Assembly: GCF_009601505.1 (NCBI RefSeq)
Contig: NZ_WITC01000027.1
Span: 1-64,000 of the forward strand
Direction of reading: 5' to 3'
Source of the DNA: Sinorhizobium terangae
GTDB lineage: Bacteria > Pseudomonadota > Alphaproteobacteria > Rhizobiales > Rhizobiaceae
DNA length: 64,000 nucleotides
Part shown: one piece after another, positions 57,916 through 64,000 of the stretch
Layout: the number at the start of each line of letters is the position of its first letter
Numbering within the stretch: the first letter of the stretch is position 1
Program-made: the position numbers and the translations under genes
Notes under the pieces: generated by a model
Seen by the model: only the letters and a program-made list of their open reading frames with translations
Told to the model about the DNA's origin: nothing
Databases searched by the model: none

Positions 57916-58322
57916 GCCAGTTGGCCTGTAAGCCGGGTTCTGTATGGCCCCGCTCCCGGAGGAACGGAGCGTGGCAGCCATTCATCTGGGACTGCGCTTG
58001 CGCGCAGCCTCTTGCAACCCACCCGGATGACGCGCCTGGAAACCGGCTGGACGCTTGCGCGCCCGTGTCATCCCTATTCGGTCTTGCTCCCGGTGGGGTT
58101 TGCCGTGCCGTCCATGTTGCCATGTCCGCGGTGGGCTCTTACCCCACCCTTTCACCCTTACTCCGCGAAGCGAAGCGGTTTGCTTTCTGTGGCACTTTCC
58201 CTGGGGTCGCCCCCGCCGGACGTTATCCGGCACCGTGTTTCCGTGGAGCCCGGACTTTCCTCCCCCCGCGGCCTTTCGGCACTTGCGGAGCGCGGCTGCC
58301 CGGCCAACTGGCAGAGGGGTCA
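57916..58322 (-). ncRNA. rnpB: RNase P RNA (type A)
   Basis: On the minus strand the region starts with CTGCCAGTTGGCCGGGCAGC and reaches GGGGGGAGGAAAGTCCGGGC (58270 downward), the universal CRI core of RNase P RNA. The conserved CACAGAAA (P4 partner) and GGGTAAGAGCCCACCG follow, and the RNA ends AGAACCCGGCTTACAGGCC near its 3' end. The terminal GCCAGTTGGCC closes P1 with the 5' end. It is about 407 nucleotides, normal for alphaproteobacteria. It is the catalytic subunit that matures tRNA 5' ends. It lies between the FAD oxidase and mraZ, in the same direction as the dcw cluster. Ends are accurate to a few bases. Confidence 0.96.
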
Positions 58323-58386
58323 TTAACCGACCGAAGCGGCAAGCGCCAGAGAAATCGAATATTTCATCTTCGCTTACGCGGATCGG

Positions 58387-59574
58387 TCAGCGGTACGAAA
58401 CCGCAAAGTCGGTCTCGTATTCAGGGGCATCGAGGTGCCCGTTCAGGACGAGCACGGCACCGAGCCGGCCGATCTCGTCGGAACTCTTGGCGGCCTGTCC
58501 GTTGCCGCCGGTGACGACAGCGAGGCGATCGCTGGCAAAGCCGATATAGGGATAACCGTGCCGCGTGAACGACGTGACGCAAGGCGCAAAATGCGTCGAA
58601 ACAGGCCGGAAGCCCGGCATTACTTCGGCCAGCAGGCCATGCATATGATCGGCCGCCGCCTTGTTGCCGCCAGCGCGGAACCATCCCCTCACCGCCGGTT
58701 CGCTCGCAAGCATCCGATCAGTCGGGTCGCCGCCAATCTTGATGTAGTATTTGCCGTCCGCATAGGCAACCGGCGGCAGCAAATAGTAGCTTCGCGCCTG
58801 CTCCGGAGCCGCGCCGATCAGCGACGGCATGCCCTCGAAGTCGGCGAGATCCTCGGCGCCAACCTCGGCGAAAAGCACCGTGCGCGCCTTCACGACAAGA
58901 TCGATCGGCCGGGGTAGCAGCGCGTTCGACAGCGAGAAGCCACCGGCCGCGACGAGGACGCGCCTCGCGCGAACCGTCTGGAAGTCGGCGGTCGCAACAG
59001 CGACGTGATCCGAACGCTCATCGACGGAAATCACCTCGGAACGGATGACCCGCGCACCCGATCTTTCGGCAAGCAGCGTCTGCGCCCGCACCAGCGCCCG
59101 CGGGTTGATGTGGCCCGCGCCGCTCGCCTCATGGATACCGCCATAGCCTTGTGGAAAACGAAACCAGGGGAAGCGCTGAACGAGATCATCGCCAGAAATC
59201 AGGGGCGCCTCGACGCCAAGCCTGTCGCGGGCGTGCCCGACCTTGTCCAGATAGTCGAACTCTCCGCCCGGCGCCGGTGCCGCTATCAGGCAACCGACCT
59301 CCGCATAGAAGTCGATGCCGCTCTCGCCGGCAATCGCAGGGTAGCGATCGATCGAGCGGCGCGCGAGACGGGCCCAGACTGGATCCTCGTCGATCGTGCG
59401 GGTAATGCGGGCATTGTCGTAGTGGCTGGCGAAAACGCCGCCGTGGCTGGCCCAATCTTCTGGCTCGTCGGGGCCGATAAGCGCGACGCTTGCACCTGCA
59501 GCGGCCAGATGCCGCGCGGCCGCAGCCCCCATCATGCCCTTGCCGACGACAACGAAATCAAGACTTTCCGACAT
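58387..59574 (-). CDS. FAD-dependent amino acid/sarcosine oxidase-like oxidoreductase (DAO family)
   Basis: A 395-residue flavoprotein of the DadA/sarcosine oxidase (DAO) family. The dinucleotide-binding motif FVVVGKGMMGAAAARHLAAAG lies near residues 6-26 (GxGxxG core). EASGAGHINPRALV in the middle and VVTGGNGQAAKSSDEIGRL near the C-terminus are the substrate and FAD-contacting regions. The MxGA and CVTSFTRHGYPYIGF segments suggest a monomeric sarcosine oxidase or N-methyl amino acid oxidase relative. ATG 59574 gives the natural start. It stands alone between rnpB and an intergenic mosaic repeat. Substrate not assigned. Confidence 0.83.
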   Translation of the reverse strand: MSESLDFVVVGKGMMGAAAARHLAAAGASVALIGPDEPEDWASHGGVFASHYDNARITRTIDEDPVWARLARRSIDRYPAIAGESGIDFYAEVGCLIAAPAPGGEFDYLDKVGHARDRLGVEAPLISGDDLVQRFPWFRFPQGYGGIHEASGAGHINPRALVRAQTLLAERSGARVIRSEVISVDERSDHVAVATADFQTVRARRVLVAAGGFSLSNALLPRPIDLVVKARTVLFAEVGAEDLADFEGMPSLIGAAPEQARSYYLLPPVAYADGKYYIKIGGDPTDRMLASEPAVRGWFRAGGNKAAADHMHGLLAEVMPGFRPVSTHFAPCVTSFTRHGYPYIGFASDRLAVVTGGNGQAAKSSDEIGRLGAVLVLNGHLDAPEYETDFAVSYR

Positions 59575-59680
59575 GCGACTCCCCGATCGTTCGCTCCGCC
59601 GGGATAACATGTCGTAAGAGCATTGGCACAGAATTCCTTCGGGGGTTAACGCTATGCCGGAACGCGAGACCTGTCCGGCT

Positions 59681-59786
59681 ACTGCATGATTCCTTAAATC
59701 GGAACCGATTTACGGACAAAATCATGCAGAAACTCAAAGCTCTGCAGCGACCTTTGCGCGTCTGACTCGACGCGCGGCGCTGTAGG
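59681..59786. repeat. RIME-like mosaic intergenic repeat, copy B
   Basis: Shares the block order of copy A (32248-32353): ACTGCATGATTCCTTAAA, a short palindrome (AATCGGAACCGATT), ATCATGCAGAAACTCAAAG, and the end GCGCTGTAGG. A partial, inverted block (GCGCCGCGCGTCT then AGACGTGCAAAG) lies at about 4446-4475, downstream of arsC. Confidence 0.75.
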
Positions 59787-59864
59787 CCTTGGACCGCGAC
59801 CGATCCAAGGCAAGTCATGTATCGGCTCGGGGCGGAGCCCCCCGCGGAACCGATGATTGAGCGC

Positions 59865-60398
59865 TTAGTTCAGGATGCTCTCGACCTTGCCGCAATAGCG
59901 CTTCGACACCGGGTTCATGCGCTTGGCGCCATGGCCGGCGTTGTATTTCAGGATGGTGCCGCAGGTTGAGCCGTCCGAGAGCTCTTGCGCCTTCGCCAGA
60001 TACATCATGCCGAACTTGATGTTGGTTTCCGGATCGTAGAGACCCTTGGCGGAACCGGAGTAGCCCATCATGCGGGCAGTGGCGGGCTTGATCTGCATGA
60101 GGCCGATCTCACCGGCGCTGCCGCGTGCATTCGCGTCGAAGTTGCTTTCGATCTGAACGACGGCGTGGGCGAGGCCGGCGGGGACGCCAAATTGCTTGGC
60201 GTAGGATTGGATGAGGATCGTATATTGCGAGCCCGTCGACAGGCTCAGGTCAGGCTTCGGATAACCAGTCGTTCTGGTCACTGACTGAAGCGAAGAGGTC
60301 TTGATGGTTTTGTCGACATCCCCTGCATACGACACATCCATCCCGGCAACGGACATGCCAAAGCATGCCGCCACCGCAGCAACAGACGATATTCTCAT
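59865..60398 (-). CDS. Lytic transglycosylase (SLT domain)
   Basis: A 177-residue exported enzyme that cleaves peptidoglycan glycan strands. The signal peptide is about residues 1-25 (VAAVAACFGMSVAGMDVSYA). The SLT domain has the catalytic glutamate in AVVQIESNFDANARG near residue 84, GLMQIKPATARMMGYSG, and the closing LKYNAGHG. The domain fills almost the whole mature protein, so this is a minimal lytic transglycosylase. It is near the AmpD-type amidase gene but separated from it by 228 bases. ATG 60398 starts the signal peptide directly. Confidence 0.9.
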   Translation of the reverse strand: MRISSVAAVAACFGMSVAGMDVSYAGDVDKTIKTSSLQSVTRTTGYPKPDLSLSTGSQYTILIQSYAKQFGVPAGLAHAVVQIESNFDANARGSAGEIGLMQIKPATARMMGYSGSAKGLYDPETNIKFGMMYLAKAQELSDGSTCGTILKYNAGHGAKRMNPVSKRYCGKVESILN

Positions 60399-60626
60399 TT
60401 AGTTTGAAGTCTCCGGTCTGGGGAACCGCTCGCGCCGGCGCACCCCGCCGCCACGACCGAATTTCCCGATCGTTTTTATTGACAAAAGAGCGGCGCGGTC
60501 GCGCTGCATCCCCTGCAGTTGATGCAGGGAAAATGAAGGGGCCATCATGGTAAACATGTGGCAACACAAAAAAATCGCGCAAGAAAGTGATGAGCGCGCT
60601 AAATTTGCGCCCCCAAAAATCGCCGC

Positions 60627-61391
60627 CTAAACGCTGCGATTCGGAAGTGCGGAGAGCAGGCGGTGAAGCGTGTCGATGGTCGAAACATCGGCGATTCCGT
60701 CCACTCTCGCCTGACGGAAATGCCGCTGGAAAGCGGCCACGGCGCCTTCCGTCTTCTCACAGAAATCGCCTGTTATTTCAATTCCATAGCCGTAGAGAGA
60801 CAAGAGCGACTGGATGGCCTCGACCGGTTGCCCGCGGTCACCGCGCTGGAAAAACCGGCCTCCGCCCACCGGCGTCGGTTCCACCCAGTGTCCGACCCCC
60901 TTGGCGTGCAGCACATGCCAGGGAAATTTTTCTCCCGGATCGACCTTGCGAATCGGTGCCACATCGCTATGTGCAAGCACTCTTTCCGGGGCGATGGACC
61001 AGCGCTGGCCACAGTCCCGACACAATTCGACGACCGCGTCGACCTGTGCTTCAGGGAAGTCCGGCAGTCCGCCCGGATGGCCGGCATTGGCGATCTCGAT
61101 GCCGATCGAACAGGAGTTGATGTCCGTCTCGCCTTTCCACGAGCTTTTGCCCGCGTGCCAGGCGCGTCGCCCCTCGGCGACGAGCTGGTCGACGCGACCG
61201 TCCTCATGGACGAAATAGTGGCTGGAGACCTGGCTTTCCTCGCGGCAAAGCCAGTCGAGCGCCGAAGCGGCCGTCTCCATGCCGGTATAGTGCAGCAGGA
61301 TCATATCCGGATTTCGCCCGCCGGCGCGCTCGCCGTAATTGGGCGACGGCACCAGACGCGCACCGGGAAAATCGCATGTCTTCGCTGTCAT
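60627..61391 (-). CDS. N-acetylmuramoyl-L-alanine amidase, AmpD type, with peptidoglycan-binding domain
   Basis: A 254-residue zinc amidase. The Amidase_2 domain covers about residues 20-165, with LLHYTGM (first zinc histidine), SSHYFVHEDGRVDQLV, IGIEIANAGH and LAHSDVAPIRKVDPG (second histidine and aspartate). A C-terminal peptidoglycan-binding domain follows (about 185-245, LLSLYGYGIEITGDF to AVAAFQRHFRQARVDG). No signal peptide is visible, which suits a cytosolic AmpD recycling anhydromuropeptides; the extra binding domain makes it closer to the AmiD/AmpDh style. The start overlaps the TerB-DnaJ gene stop by 4 bases, so the two are one operon. Confidence 0.9.
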   Translation of the reverse strand: MTAKTCDFPGARLVPSPNYGERAGGRNPDMILLHYTGMETAASALDWLCREESQVSSHYFVHEDGRVDQLVAEGRRAWHAGKSSWKGETDINSCSIGIEIANAGHPGGLPDFPEAQVDAVVELCRDCGQRWSIAPERVLAHSDVAPIRKVDPGEKFPWHVLHAKGVGHWVEPTPVGGGRFFQRGDRGQPVEAIQSLLSLYGYGIEITGDFCEKTEGAVAAFQRHFRQARVDGIADVSTIDTLHRLLSALPNRSV

Positions 61392-62092
61392 GCGGCGCGG
61401 CGTTCTTTCTCGATCGCCTCATAGGCTGCGTTGAGCGCCGCCATGCGATCGTTCGCGATCGCGTGAAATTCCTCCGGCACGCCCCGCGCCACCAGCATGT
61501 CCGGATGGTTCTCGGACACGAGCACGCGATAGCGCCTGCGGATCTTGGCGAAATCGTCCTTCGGCGACACGCCCAGCACCTCATAGGGATCACCCGTGAG
61601 ATGGACATGGCGCGCCATGATGCGCTGGAAATGCTCCTCGTCCATCTTGAAGATCTCCGCGACCCGCATGAGGAAAGCGAGTTCCTTCTCATGCACGGCG
61701 CCATCGGACTTCGCGATGTGGAAGAGCCCGTCGATGATGTCCTCGAGGATCGGGCAGTTCTTTTCGCAGGAAGAGCACAGCGACGCCATTTTCTCGGCAT
61801 AGGCCTCGTAGCCCGCGACGTCCTGACGCGCGAGGTTGTAGAGACGCGCAACGTTCTGCGCCTGATCGGCGGGAAATTTGAAGATATCGCGGAAGGCGGC
61901 AACCTCGGTCTCGCTGACGATGCCGTCGGCCTTCGCCATCTTCGCGGAAAGGGCGATCATTGCGACCGAGAACGCGACCTTGCGCCGCGTTTCCGGATCC
62001 CCTTCAAAGAGGGTGCGTACGGCCTCTACCACGCCCGCGAGCGCATTGCCCGTGGCTGTGACGATTTTCAGCAGGCTGTCCCAGAATGACAT
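61388..62092 (-). CDS. TerB-DnaJ domain protein (DjlA-like)
   Basis: A 234-residue protein. A short N-terminal hydrophobic stretch (LLKIVTATGNALAGVV) is followed by a TerB-like helical domain (about residues 45-150, VAFSVAMIALSAKMAKADG with acidic residues). A C-terminal J domain (about 170-232) has YEVLGVSPKDD and the HPD tripeptide in SENHPDML, so it can stimulate a DnaK partner. DjlA of E. coli has the same domain order. ATG 62092 (MSFWDSLLK) is the natural start; the frame upstream is open but unrelated. It overlaps the amidase gene by 4 bases. Confidence 0.87.
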   Translation of the reverse strand: MSFWDSLLKIVTATGNALAGVVEAVRTLFEGDPETRRKVAFSVAMIALSAKMAKADGIVSETEVAAFRDIFKFPADQAQNVARLYNLARQDVAGYEAYAEKMASLCSSCEKNCPILEDIIDGLFHIAKSDGAVHEKELAFLMRVAEIFKMDEEHFQRIMARHVHLTGDPYEVLGVSPKDDFAKIRRRYRVLVSENHPDMLVARGVPEEFHAIANDRMAALNAAYEAIEKERRAA

Positions 62093-62416
62093 ATGTGCGA
62101 TTTTTCCCTGTCCACCCTGCAGCATGACCCGAAGTGGTGGCAAATTGCAAGCGGCCGATCGCCGGAAAACGTCACGGATGACGAGTTTGTGATGGCCCCT
62201 CAATAAATCATATTGCCGTAAATCTCAACCTATTTCGAAGTATATGGGCCTTGATCGATTCCGCAGCTGGCGGCCGAACTTTTGAAGCATCCACAGGCCT
62301 GTCATTTAACTTCCATCGGATTTGCGCTAGACCACGGTGTCCTTGAATGAGCAAGGATAATGAACATGACCGGCTCCGCTGAGCCGTTGCCAGTGCCGAA
62401 TCGCCGAGGAGGAACC
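62093..62416. other. Intergenic region between divergent genes
   Basis: 324 bases between the TerB-DnaJ gene and the phosphofructokinase gene, containing both promoters. I see no repeat, RNA gene or additional coding frame with support. Confidence 0.4.
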
Positions 62417-63631
62417 ATGGCCAAGAAGAAAGTCGCAATGCTGACGGCGGGCGGGCTCGCCCCCTGCCTTTCATCCGCAGTCGGCGGCCTGATCGAACGG
62501 TACACGGACATTGCGCCCGACTACGAACTCGTTGCCTACCGTTCCGGATATCAGGGCCTGCTTCTCGCTGACCGCATCGAGATCACCAGGGACATGCGCG
62601 AGAAGGCGCATATCCTCCACCGCCACGGTGGTTCGCCGATCGGCAACAGCCGCGTCAAACTTACCAACACAGCCGACTGCGTGAAACGCGGGCTCGTCAA
62701 GGAAGGTCAGAACCCGCTTCGGGTCGCCGCCGAAAGGCTGGCCTCGGACGGTGTCACGATCCTGCATACGATCGGCGGCGACGACACCAATACGACGGCG
62801 GCCGATCTTGCCGCCTATCTCGGCGCGAACGGCTATGACCTGACAGTGGTCGGCCTGCCAAAGACAGTCGACAACGACGTCGTGCCGATCCGCCAGACTC
62901 TCGGCGCCTGGACGGCGGCCGAATACGGCGCCCGCTTCTTCGACAATGTCAGCAACGAGCAGAGCGCGGCGCCGCGCACGCTCGTCGTCCACGAAGTGAT
63001 GGGCCGCCATTGCGGCTGGCTGACAGCGGCAACCGCGCGCTCCTATATCCAGATGGCCAAAGACAAGGAATATGTCGACGGCTTCATGATGAACAAACAG
63101 CTGAAGAGCATTGATGGCCTCTACCTGCCGGAGATGAAGTTCGATCTGGACGCCGAGGCAGAGCGCCTGCGCGAAGTCATGGACCGCGCTGGTTTCGTCA
63201 CCCTGTTCGTCAGCGAAGGTGCCTGCCTCGACGCGATCGTCGCCGAGCGCGAGGCGGCCGGCGAGACAGTGAAGCGTGATGCTTTCGGCCACGTAAAGAT
63301 CGACACGATCAACGTCGGCAACTGGTTCTCGAAGCAGTTTGCAGCTCTTCTCGGCGCCGAACGCTCGATGGTGCAGAAGTCCGGCTATTACGCCCGCTCC
63401 GCGCCTGCCAATGGCGACGACCTTCGCCTGATCCAGGGCATGGTCGACCTTTCGGTCGAAAGCGCTCTAAACAAGGTCTCCGGGGTCACCGGCCATGACG
63501 AGGACCAGGGCGGCAAGCTGCGCACGATCGAGTTTCCGCGCATCAAGGGCGGCAAGCATTTCGACATGTCGACCAAGTGGTTCGGCGACGTCATGGACGT
63601 CATCGGCCAGAAGTGGCAGGCGGCAGACTAA
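62417..63631 (+). CDS. 6-phosphofructokinase, pyrophosphate-dependent type
   Basis: A 404-residue enzyme phosphorylating fructose 6-phosphate. The N-terminus VAMLTAGGLAPCLSS is the nucleotide/pyrophosphate loop. The GGDD at residues 120-123 (in IGGDDTNTTA) has aspartate where ATP enzymes have GGDGS, a change associated with pyrophosphate use. PKTVDNDV at 148-155 carries the lysine found in PPi enzymes, and MGRHCGW at 195-201 is the sugar-phosphate site. ATG 62417 follows GAGGAGG by 6 bases; an ATG 57 bases earlier is less likely. Phosphoryl donor is inferred from these residues. Confidence 0.88.
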   Translation: MAKKKVAMLTAGGLAPCLSSAVGGLIERYTDIAPDYELVAYRSGYQGLLLADRIEITRDMREKAHILHRHGGSPIGNSRVKLTNTADCVKRGLVKEGQNPLRVAAERLASDGVTILHTIGGDDTNTTAADLAAYLGANGYDLTVVGLPKTVDNDVVPIRQTLGAWTAAEYGARFFDNVSNEQSAAPRTLVVHEVMGRHCGWLTAATARSYIQMAKDKEYVDGFMMNKQLKSIDGLYLPEMKFDLDAEAERLREVMDRAGFVTLFVSEGACLDAIVAEREAAGETVKRDAFGHVKIDTINVGNWFSKQFAALLGAERSMVQKSGYYARSAPANGDDLRLIQGMVDLSVESALNKVSGVTGHDEDQGGKLRTIEFPRIKGGKHFDMSTKWFGDVMDVIGQKWQAAD

Positions 63632-63655
63632 AGAGCGCCCATAATTGCAGTTGAC

Positions 63656-63721
63656 GGCTCCGCGCTTGCGTGGCTCCCTCCGGGTTCTTTCCAGGAAAAC
63701 CATCCAAGCGCGGAGCCTTTT
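63656..63721 (+). promoter_or_regulatory. Long inverted repeat ending at the lysE start (terminator or attenuator)
   Basis: GGCTCCGCGCTTG (63656-63668) and CAAGCGCGGAGCC (63705-63717) are perfect 13-bp reverse complements, 36 bases apart, followed by TTTTC and the ATG at 63723. The right arm contains GGAG, the likely ribosome-binding site. It could end the phosphofructokinase transcript or hide the lysE ribosome-binding site. Confidence 0.6.
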
Positions 63722-63722
63722 C

Positions 63723-64000
63723 ATGTCCTTCGAACATTGGTTCGCCTTTGCCGCCGCCTCGGCAGTGCTGCTCGCCATCCCTGGCCCAACCATTCTTCTT
63801 GTGATTTCCTATTCCCTCGGGCACGGTCGCAAGACCGCCGGCGCGACCGTCGCCGGCGTCACCCTTGGTGACTTCACCGCCATGACCGCCTCGATGCTCG
63901 GCCTCGGCGCCCTGCTCGCCACGTCGGCTGCCATCTTCACCATTTTGAAGTGGGTCGGCGCCGCTTACCTCGTCTGGCTCGGCATCAAGCTCTGGAAGGC
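63723..64000 (+). CDS. LysE-family amino acid exporter, N-terminal part (cut by right edge)
   Basis: The first 92 residues are present. MSFEHWFAFAAASAVLLAIPGPTILLVISYSLGHGRK shows the family opening (split here by the conserved AIPGP motif), then GVTLGDFTAMTASMLGLGAL and LKWVGAAYLVWLGIKLWK. This is the start of a six-helix LysE/RhtB exporter. The gene continues past the right edge. The ATG at 63723 lies just after an inverted repeat that contains its GGAG, so translation may be controlled by RNA structure. The exported amino acid is unknown. Confidence 0.88.
   Translation, partial: MSFEHWFAFAAASAVLLAIPGPTILLVISYSLGHGRKTAGATVAGVTLGDFTAMTASMLGLGALLATSAAIFTILKWVGAAYLVWLGIKLWK

Noticed and set aside
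57916-58322. Several 80-160 codon frames on both strands
   Set aside because: The DNA here is RNase P RNA, shown by its universal core sequences; the frames are incidental.

Overview
The window is a stretch of alphaproteobacterial chromosome, very probably from the Sinorhizobium/Ensifer branch of the Rhizobiaceae. The evidence is the high GC content with dense coding, the gene order of the division and cell-wall (dcw) cluster, a 590-residue FtsZ with a long Gln/Pro-rich linker, a type A RNase P RNA beside mraZ, CtrA-type TTAACCAT half-sites, mosaic intergenic repeats of the rhizobial type, and a small RNA with exposed anti-Shine-Dalgarno loops. The species is an inference. I see no prophage, insertion sequence, CRISPR array, tRNA or rRNA operon.

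Layout. Positions 1-9,700 hold mixed accessory and metabolic genes: an AsmA-family protein cut by the left edge, a D-lactate dehydrogenase-type flavoprotein, a DUF1772 membrane protein, a broken arsR in front of an intact arsC, an RND efflux pair, and a remnant peptide joined to an AhpD-like protein. Positions 9,700-21,800 hold a UvrD/PcrA helicase carrying an in-frame palindromic insertion, a GNAT enzyme, a phosphoribosyltransferase, a membrane diguanylate cyclase, CreA, two paralogous secreted proteins, an MCP-CheW pair, a Sco copper chaperone and PrmA. Positions 21,800-30,000 hold palindromic repeats, the anti-SD small RNA, aminopeptidase P, azlCD, panBC, an F420-type NADP oxidoreductase next to a decayed short-chain dehydrogenase, and a VOC protein.

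Positions 30,062-57,496 are the core of the window, nearly all on the minus strand: mraZ-rsmH-ftsL-ftsI-murE-murF-mraY-murD-ftsW-murG-murC-murB, then an opposite-strand MFS transporter, then ddlB-ftsQ-ftsA-ftsZ, and then lpxC, bamD, recN and ligA. These genes make and flip the peptidoglycan precursor (MurB-F, MraY, MurG, Ddl, FtsW, FtsI), build the Z-ring (FtsZ, FtsA, FtsQ, FtsL), and start lipid A synthesis and outer-membrane assembly (LpxC, BamD). Many junctions overlap or are a few bases apart. Strong hairpins close ftsZ and lpxC, so they look like separate transcription units. Four ATGGG repeats with a 10-bp period lie upstream of mraZ and look like its autoregulatory operator.

Positions 57,900-64,000 hold rnpB, a DadA-like oxidase, a lytic transglycosylase, an AmpD-type amidase, a TerB-DnaJ protein, a PPi-type phosphofructokinase and the start of a LysE-family exporter.

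The less ordinary items are the palindrome inside the helicase gene, the anti-SD small RNA, the nonsense-shortened secreted paralogue, the arsR and dehydrogenase remnants, a shared TTACGCA-type palindrome upstream of three envelope-related genes, and a hairpin that covers the lysE ribosome-binding site. I did not find a clearly new multi-gene system.
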